64,000 nucleotides of DNA from Episyrphus balteatus (Eukaryota; Arthropoda; Insecta; Diptera; Syrphidae), in assembly GCF_945859705.1 (NCBI RefSeq), contig NC_079134.1, forward strand, positions 10,829,545 through 10,893,544. The letters are read 5' to 3'. This document shows positions 57,466-64,000 of this stretch, one piece after another. Position 1 is the stretch's first letter; each line of letters starts with the position of its first letter. A model generated the notes under the pieces. It did not search any database. It was not told the DNA's origin and saw nothing but the letters and a program-made list of their open reading frames with translations. Both the position numbers and the translations under genes were made by a program.

Positions 57466-60118
57466 ATGTGGGTGTTTAAAAAGTAAGCTTATCTTATTGA
57501 AAAAGCCTTTTGTTCTATTTTAATAAAGTAAACGAACAGAATTTACCGCAATTTAACTCAGCATTTGATTGCCTCAAGAGGTTTCATACAGAATCGAGGG
57601 ATCGAGTTGGATTTTGACAAAAACAGAGATAGGAACCAGCAAGATTTGGACTCGGCTCCACTGAGCGAGTGGGATGAGTCGAATACTCGAATGTATATAA
57701 TACCCATTTGAACTAGACCTAGGCTTACAACAGTATTGAAGGGAAGTTAATGTTCTCTTCAAAGATGCATGGAAACGTTGTAATTGCGTTTGAACAAGCC
57801 GTAAGAGCAAACACAGCTAAGTTCAAGAATTTAATAGGTGTGTTCAGATTCATGTGATTTACAGAATATTGAATTTTCAGAATCGGTAAAAGTAAAAATA
57901 ACAATTATTACTTTGTTTAAATTGACAGACAGAAGTTAAGTTAAAAGACGGGTTTAAATCAATTTTCTCGTTGCTGTATTAACCAAAAAGTTGCCAACTT
58001 TCTACCAAAGGTCAGATTCTTAGTTAACGGTTTGACGTTTAAAAGGGAGATGAATTGCGTTTTGCTTAAAAGCCCAATTGCTCCATAAATAAGTAGGTAC
58101 ATTTTAGTGAAAGATACAACGAATTGTTTGGTCAGAGTGAATATATTGTATGTAATCAGGTTCTCATCTGCCAAATAACCAAGCCAAACAACTATCAATC
58201 TTCTACGATAAAGACCACCCAAATTTGCAAACTTGATGGATCAACAACAAAAACCACTAACTACCAAACCAAAAGTTGACATGTTTCTTTCTAAAATCAA
58301 TTAAGAACTTTTTTAACATCAAAATATGCGAACAGCAAAACAGTCGCCATCCGTAGATATTTATAAAACTTGCAAACTCTAGATACCTACCTACAAACAA
58401 GCGTCAAAATAACATTCTCAAGGTCTCTTTTCTATTCATATGTGGAGACCAACGAACTATTACTTCAGGAATAAGAAAAAAAAAAACTGTCTCCTAAAAA
58501 AAAACTAAACCTCACCAGCTTGTGTGAATGGAATTTTGTTTACCAAAATCTCGTATTTCAAAACAACATCAAAAAAGCGTCTTCTCATCGTATAGTCCGT
58601 TGTTCCGTTCGTTCGTTTGGTCTGTCGTCGACTTCGTCTCCACTATCACCGTCTTCTTAAACTCAACTTCGTCTCTAAACAATCTTCAAACTATAATAAG
58701 AAAAGGAGACAGTCAAAAAAAAAAAAAAACTCAACCTAGCCTAGAATCTTGAATCCATTCACAATAACATCCTTCTCGGTTCCATGAACCGTGATGTGTG
58801 TTGTTTTGAAGAAACGCTTTTTTTTTTGGTTGCTCTTATTTCTTGGGGTTTCTTGGTTTAAATATTTTTTGTTCTGTTGTGTTGTTTTTGCTTTGTTTTT
58901 GTGAGTTGCTCCTTTTTCTAGGAAACAAACTTTGTTGTGGGATTCACTCTTCTCAAACTTCTCCTAATCCCATGAATTCATTCCAGGAATTGTTTTTCTT
59001 CGTCGACATTGAAGTCGTTGTTTTTGTTGTCGTCGCAGTGACAGCAAGAGTGAAGTCCCAAAATGGACAGAGCAAACTTACGAAAAAACAACCACTGCTG
59101 ACAGACAATGCCAGCCATTTGTTGTTTTGGAATCGCATAGCATACCTGGAGATCCTTTATTTTTTTATGGGACAAGAAACATTCTTTTTCTTAATTTAAA
59201 AACAAACAAAAAAAAACTGAAGGATATGTGGTAAAATTGTAATGTGAATTCTTAAAATATCCAAACTTTACATGAATCCCAGTTTAGGGGTTTTTTGGTT
59301 TAATCGGAAATTCCACCATCATGGTAAACAAATTCGCAGGTATCATGATACCGAAAAAACTTAGGTACCAGATGTAGGTAGTTGATGAGAGCTATCAGAA
59401 AATAAAAGAACATAAAAAAACGTTGAACTTGAACTCATTTATACCCGATAAACCTGAATATGAGATTCAATTTGGGATCACAAAACCCACCAAGCGACCG
59501 TTAAACCCAAAAATATATCGAATGGCGGCGACATGGTGCGAATCACCGCCGCATAAACATAATTCGTGATATTATAGTAGATACTCCAAGAAGGTAGGTG
59601 GGGTATAGGTCGATAAAATTGTTATTAATTTTGTTGTTACCATTGTGAATGACTTTTATACGTTTCCTAGTAAAAAATTTTTTTTGGGGTCTAAATTGAC
59701 TGAAGGGTCGTCAACTTCTGATCCAAAAGGCAATTTATTTAATTCGTTCAAGTGGGGGAATAACATGGATTCACTATTTCCGGAAGAGCAATTTAAAATT
59801 TTTTATAGTTTTTGAATAATATTTTCTTAGAAATGATTTTGGAGCCAAGAAATTTAAAAAAACGTGTAAGCTTTCAAATGGATAATTCTTGGTAAAATAG
59901 GTGTTTTTTTAAGATCAAAGTAAGATTAAGAATATTTTTGTAAAAAAAAAATTACTCATTATGACGAATTCTTTGAATTTATTTTTTATTTACTTTGTTC
60001 TTAGCTCAAAACAGGAGGAGCTTCAAATCTCATTTGAAAAGACTCAGAACATGGTGAACGTACGTTTCAAATGCATTAAACGAACAGATCTTCTCGATTT
60101 AAGCAAACGTCACACTGA
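57466..60118. other. Non-coding DNA
   Basis: No exon is supported. The 58843-59199 plus-strand frame (118 codons) overlaps two minus-strand frames and is F/L/V-rich. A runs lie at 58474-58484 and 58715-58728. Confidence 0.35.
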
Positions 60119-60215
60119 CGTTCACATAAGACTCATTTCAACGACTCATTTTGACATTTCTGTGTTTCTTTCTCACTTGCACTTCATGGTTAGAATGAGA
60201 TAGTCAAAAGAGGCA
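60119..60215 (-). mobile_element. TGTTCACATT-family MITE, copy C, partial
   Basis: ACGTTCACATAAGACTCATT, then CGACTCATTTTGAC and TTTCTCACTTGCACTTCATG, matches the reverse complement of the right half of copy B just downstream. The two copies therefore lie in opposite orientation, 30-40 bp apart. Confidence 0.6.
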
Positions 60216-60248
60216 CTCACAAAGATGTCAAAATGAATCGTAGGACAG

Positions 60249-60425
60249 TGTTCACATTGGCCTCACGTGTCGCCCACTCTTTTGACAGCTATGTGAGTCC
60301 AAAAATTTTAAATGAGTTTTAAATTTCCTGCCTCTTTTTAACATCTCTGTCTCACCATGAAGTGCAAGTGAGAAAGCAACACATAAACGTCAAAATGAGT
60401 CGGCGGAGTGAGGCCAATGTGAACA
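60249..60425 (+). mobile_element. TGTTCACATT-family MITE, copy B
   Basis: TGTTCACATTGGCCTCACGT at 60249 is mirrored by GTGAGGCCAATGTGAACA ending at 60425, an 18-bp TIR. Like copy A at 46187 it carries AAACGTCAAAATGAGTCGGC before the right end. The length is 177 bp. Confidence 0.75.
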
Positions 60426-63400
60426 GGGTTTAACATGAGTGAAATAATAGCCTGTTTTAATCACTAGAGCCCAAATGACATAATTTCACTAATTCCGAAA
60501 TATACGTTCTTGTGTAGGTAGTGCAGTTAATCATAAGAAACAACTGTCAGTTGCTACTTTTGTCATTTATTAGCAATTTGAATAGCTTGTCAAATTCAAA
60601 CTCACTTCTCCATGCACGTCGACAATTCTACAAACCGACACGACGTACTGTGACATTCGGAAGGACATGCAAGAACCATACTTAGAAATACAGTGTTGGT
60701 AACGTAGTTGTTCATAAGATAAAAGCTGCGAGTAGAGAAACATTTATAAAAAAAAGATTATTTTTCTAGACAAAAGATTAAGTTCTTTAGGTTTTTTTTT
60801 ATAAGATTACGTTACCTTAACATTCTTTGAACCATTGAAAAGTAAACAAATGGAATGCATAAGATCTTAAATCAATTAATCCACTTTGAATGGTCTCTGA
60901 ATGTTAGGTTAGGGTAACCTAGGGTAAATTTTTATTCAAAATGCTCCGTTTCAAAGCACTAACTTCTGTCCTTTCTTATTTGAATTGACAATTTTAAATG
61001 CAAATCCCTCACGTGCATTGCAATTCTCAATTCAACTATATCAAATGATGCCAAATACAAGTTTCTTTAAAACTTTGTAGGTATACTACGGTATGACATT
61101 GTTGTTTTCATTTTTGCCATTTTTCAATTGTGAATGTCGATGACATTCCCTAGAGGAACGGGAAGTAGAAATATTTTTTATATATAAATGAATTCCCCTT
61201 GAATAGATGCTCAATATTCTGTAGAAAATTTTATTTTTTTTCTTTATTTTTACGTAAAGGACAAAGTACAATTTTTTGATTGCATAAGTGCAACGCATAA
61301 TGATTTCCTTGTGTGATATCTTGGCTCTCTATAACTCCCAACTTTAGCTTAAGAACGATACGACACACGACACAAAGCGACTCAAGCCCTCAAAGACGAC
61401 GAAACACGATAGAACAAAAAAAAAAAAAAATAAAGCTGATTGAAGAGCAAAGGTTGTATATGTGGATGACATAGGACGAGGATGATGGTTTGACTCCTCT
61501 AGCGTTGTCGTCCGAAATAGTAGAATACGAGTACCCTACGACATAGAGTATAGTATCGTATACACGAGCAGCGATATCCTTTGGGATATTTTATTTCTCT
61601 GACAAGAGTAATTTTCCAAAGTACCCACTTCAAATAAACTCTGAGCTGTTTTCTGCTGCAGTATACCGCTAGCATTTGTCCCCTGTTTTTTTTTTTTCTT
61701 TTCTTTTTGAAGAAATTCCTTATTTTAATTTTCATTTTTTTATACCCCCGGCCCGTATGGGGTTACTGACCACATATATCCATTGTGCCTGGCAGCCAGC
61801 AAAGAAGCAGCTTTGCTTAAGTGCCAGAATATAAAATAAAATAAGAAAAAAAAAAAAAAAATAAAATCCTTTGGGGGATCCATCCGCATATATAACCTAC
61901 ACTCAATGACGACGACTATACTATGACGACCGACGACAACGACAACAGCAGTGTTAGCAGTCATGTGTAAAAGAGAGAAAGAGGTGCAAATACTATAAAA
62001 CGTCTTTGTTTCAAAAAGTCTTCAGAGTTTAACTACTATATGGGTTATGCAATGTCAAAGCGGGGTTCAAATAGAAGTCTCTATAATACACTGGATGGGC
62101 AAATGAAGGATTACGAAAGGTAGGTGGTATACCTTCATATATATGCAAAAGCCTTTGCGGCTCTTTGATGTTTAAGCACAAGTTCTTTGATGTAGGGAAC
62201 ACCTAATTTGTTAAAGGGTGCGTTCAAAAACTTTTGAAAAAAATTTTTTGTTGTTTTTCTTTTTAATTTTAACTAAAGCGACAAATGTTATGTTTGTTGC
62301 TCGATTTTTTGATTGATTGTTTTAAAAGGGATATAAGTTTCTTATATGAGAGTGTCTTTGAAGACGGATTTAGTTACTTCTTTTTGACTAAAGGGGGAGC
62401 TTATCCATTTAATCATACCTGCACCTTTTGTTCACATCTGTCTTCAAAGGAAATAAGTTTTTTCTTTGAGTCATAGTGGAAAAGTTTCTTTAAATCTCAG
62501 ATTCCATTAGATAAATAGAATGACTGATGCGAGGGCCGTTTGAAGTTTTTACTGAAGCCATTTTGTTTTATAGAAATTCACTTTGAAGTATCTAACTTTA
62601 AGTACGGCTTCAATTACTTCCTCAAAATTTAAGAGATTGCGAGAATTGTTGGCTGGAAACCTTTCAATTTTTTTTTCTGATTCCCTCTCAACTAAAGAAG
62701 TGGATTAGCTGTGGTTAAACTTTGATTCACGCATGCATTTTATTGAACCAGTGATAAACCTAAGCTTAACCACCGATTTCAGAACTGGCTTTGTCTATTT
62801 TTTTTTTTTCCATAGATAAGACATCCAACGGTGACTACATTTTATCTGTAAGGCGGTGTTCAAATTCGATATATAATATTCTGTATATCTTTGATACTTT
62901 TTCATGTTGCACCTTATTTTCCACACATTATTTGGCTAATAAATAATAATAATTGCATCAATTCTCTTCTTCCCGGAATTCGTTTTTCTTTGAAAACAAA
63001 ACAAAGCAAAAAGAAATTCTCAACACCTTTGGCACACGTACAACTCTGGTGGCAACAACTAACAACAACAATCAAACTGCACATGTATAGCTGCAAGAAT
63101 GTTCATCAATTTGTCAGAATAGAAAAAAAAAAAACATTTGTTGCACATGCAATGTAACATGGATTACATTTTAATGCTTTCACAGTAATTCTTCTTTGAT
63201 TTTTTTCTTTCTTTTTGTTTATTAATCACCATCTCGTAGTCATTATCTCTTGAGTTCTAATAGCTTTATTAGAAACGACCCCACTTTTGTGTTCATTAAA
63301 CTGAATATACCAACTATATCTATCTCTTGGCATGCAAACAAAGACGCAAACTACTCTTTTATATTTCATCAACAACAACAAAAAAAAAAATGAGTTTTCT

Positions 63401-64000
63401 TGATTAGCTTTTTCACCATCAGTCAAAGATATATAATACCAGATTTTTTTTTTGTTTTGTTTTTATATTCTTCGAATAAGACACAAATGAAAATCACGCC
63501 TTAGGACAAAGCAATTCCATTCCTGACAGCTCGAGATGCAATTAGAAGAAACGCCTGCAACTGTGTTGCTGTTTCTGATGCTTCTAGTGGTGAACGGAAT
63601 TCGAGTCCGTTCATCCGAAAGGTGTTCACTTCGCGCACTCTGCAATAGCAGCACGCATGTCAGTAGAGTAGCACGTTTTGCTGCGCTCTACGCTCCCATC
63701 CAGCTTGGACCTGTAATTTGGGTTCCAACAAACAATCATCTACACAGAATTGCCATTCAAGCCGGATATACAATATTCTTCTTCTTCTTCAGATAGTTTG
63801 CTTTGCCCCTTTGTGCAATCATTTTGATCCCGAATAAATAGTAGAATGACGATGACGAATAATGAAACAGCATGCAGCAGCATGATGCCCCGTTCATAGA
63901 TTCTATACAGCCCCTAATGGTCTGACATAATTACACATCTTTGGTGATTTAAATTTCTGCATCGAACATGTTAAGTAGCGCAAATGAAAAATTGCTTCGA
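60426..64000. other. Non-coding DNA
   Basis: No exon is supported. A TTAGGTTAGGGTAACCTAGG stretch lies at 60905-60924, simple A and T runs at 61409-61424 and 61845-61861, and an 86-codon plus frame at 63536-63796 that I do not recognise. The last 500 bp are somewhat GC-richer but show no splice signals I trust. Confidence 0.35.

Noticed and set aside
57627..57668. tRNA-like A box (TCGCTCAGTGG) and B box (GGTTCCTATCT) on the minus strand
   Set aside because: Only about 20 nt between the boxes, too short for a tRNA-type promoter, and no T-arm pairing.
60905..60924. TTAGGTTAGGG telomere-like stretch
   Set aside because: Only two TTAGG units, inside ordinary AT-rich DNA. Flies lack TTAGG telomeres, so chance is the simplest explanation.
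63536..63796. 86-codon plus-strand frame with a hydrophobic start
   Set aside because: A signal-peptide-like beginning (VLLFLMLLVV) but the rest is unstructured, ends in an F run and has no family match.
1..64000. CRISPR arrays, bacterial operons, rRNA and intact tRNA genes
   Set aside because: None seen. The sequence is plainly eukaryotic, and the tandem repeats lack the constant repeat/unique spacer pattern of CRISPR.

Overview
This is AT-rich (roughly two thirds A+T by eye) eukaryotic DNA, most likely a higher fly. The evidence is the long T and A runs, TATGTA/ACATA-type words, GTCGTC and CAACAA trinucleotide runs, transposons of the hAT, piggyBac and LINE types, a tRNA-derived SINE, and splice signals with fly-type CTAAT branchpoints. 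I find no convincing host protein-coding exon in 64 kb. Apart from decayed transposon genes, the open frames are short, low in complexity and often overlap on opposite strands.

My reading is that the window lies inside one very long intron of a plus-strand gene. Three sites have the form of zero-length recursive splice sites (ratchet points), a pyrimidine tract ending in CAG followed directly by a 5' splice site. They lie at 496/497 (CAG|GTAAGG), 24672/24673 (CAG|GTAAGC) and 40308/40309 (CAG|GTATGT), and the last two have CT(A)AT branchpoints. Each is followed by a second possible 5' splice site 45 to 109 nt downstream, as known for cryptic recursive-splicing exons in Drosophila. I saw no such site on the minus strand. 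The host gene itself cannot be named.

Mobile DNA by region. 1.6-3.7 kb: a hAT-like element with about 395-bp terminal inverted repeats, an 8-bp target duplication and a decayed protein, with a smaller inverted-repeat element nested in it. 3.7-9.0 kb: several copies of a CACGACTGGG-type repeat, an AGGGTGGGTC element, and then at 9.7 kb a LINE reverse-transcriptase scrap. 12.15-12.87 kb: a TA-flanked element carrying a tRNA-like module. 21.77-22.10 kb: a SINE with a 13-bp target duplication. 40.7-42.1 kb: a foldback-like element with repeated ATTCTGTA words and a 134-bp palindrome. 43.3 kb: a 236-bp MITE with a 9-bp duplication. 46.2 and 60.1-60.4 kb: a TGTTCACATT MITE family. 46.4-47.7 kb: a decayed piggyBac element flanked by TTAA.

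Between these lie local repeat arrays, most built from a word rare elsewhere in the window: a ~165-bp satellite (12.9-14.0 kb), a hierarchical 30-bp/150-bp minisatellite (16.1-16.75 kb), and looser arrays at 26.35, 30.54, 32.37, 37.4, 35.5 and 52.6 kb. The most striking non-transposon signal is at 22.3-24.9 kb, with 24 exact copies of TGTGATA (either strand) where about 0.6 would be expected. This cluster surrounds the second ratchet point. The half from 28 to 61 kb is separately rich in TTTGACA/TGTCAAA.
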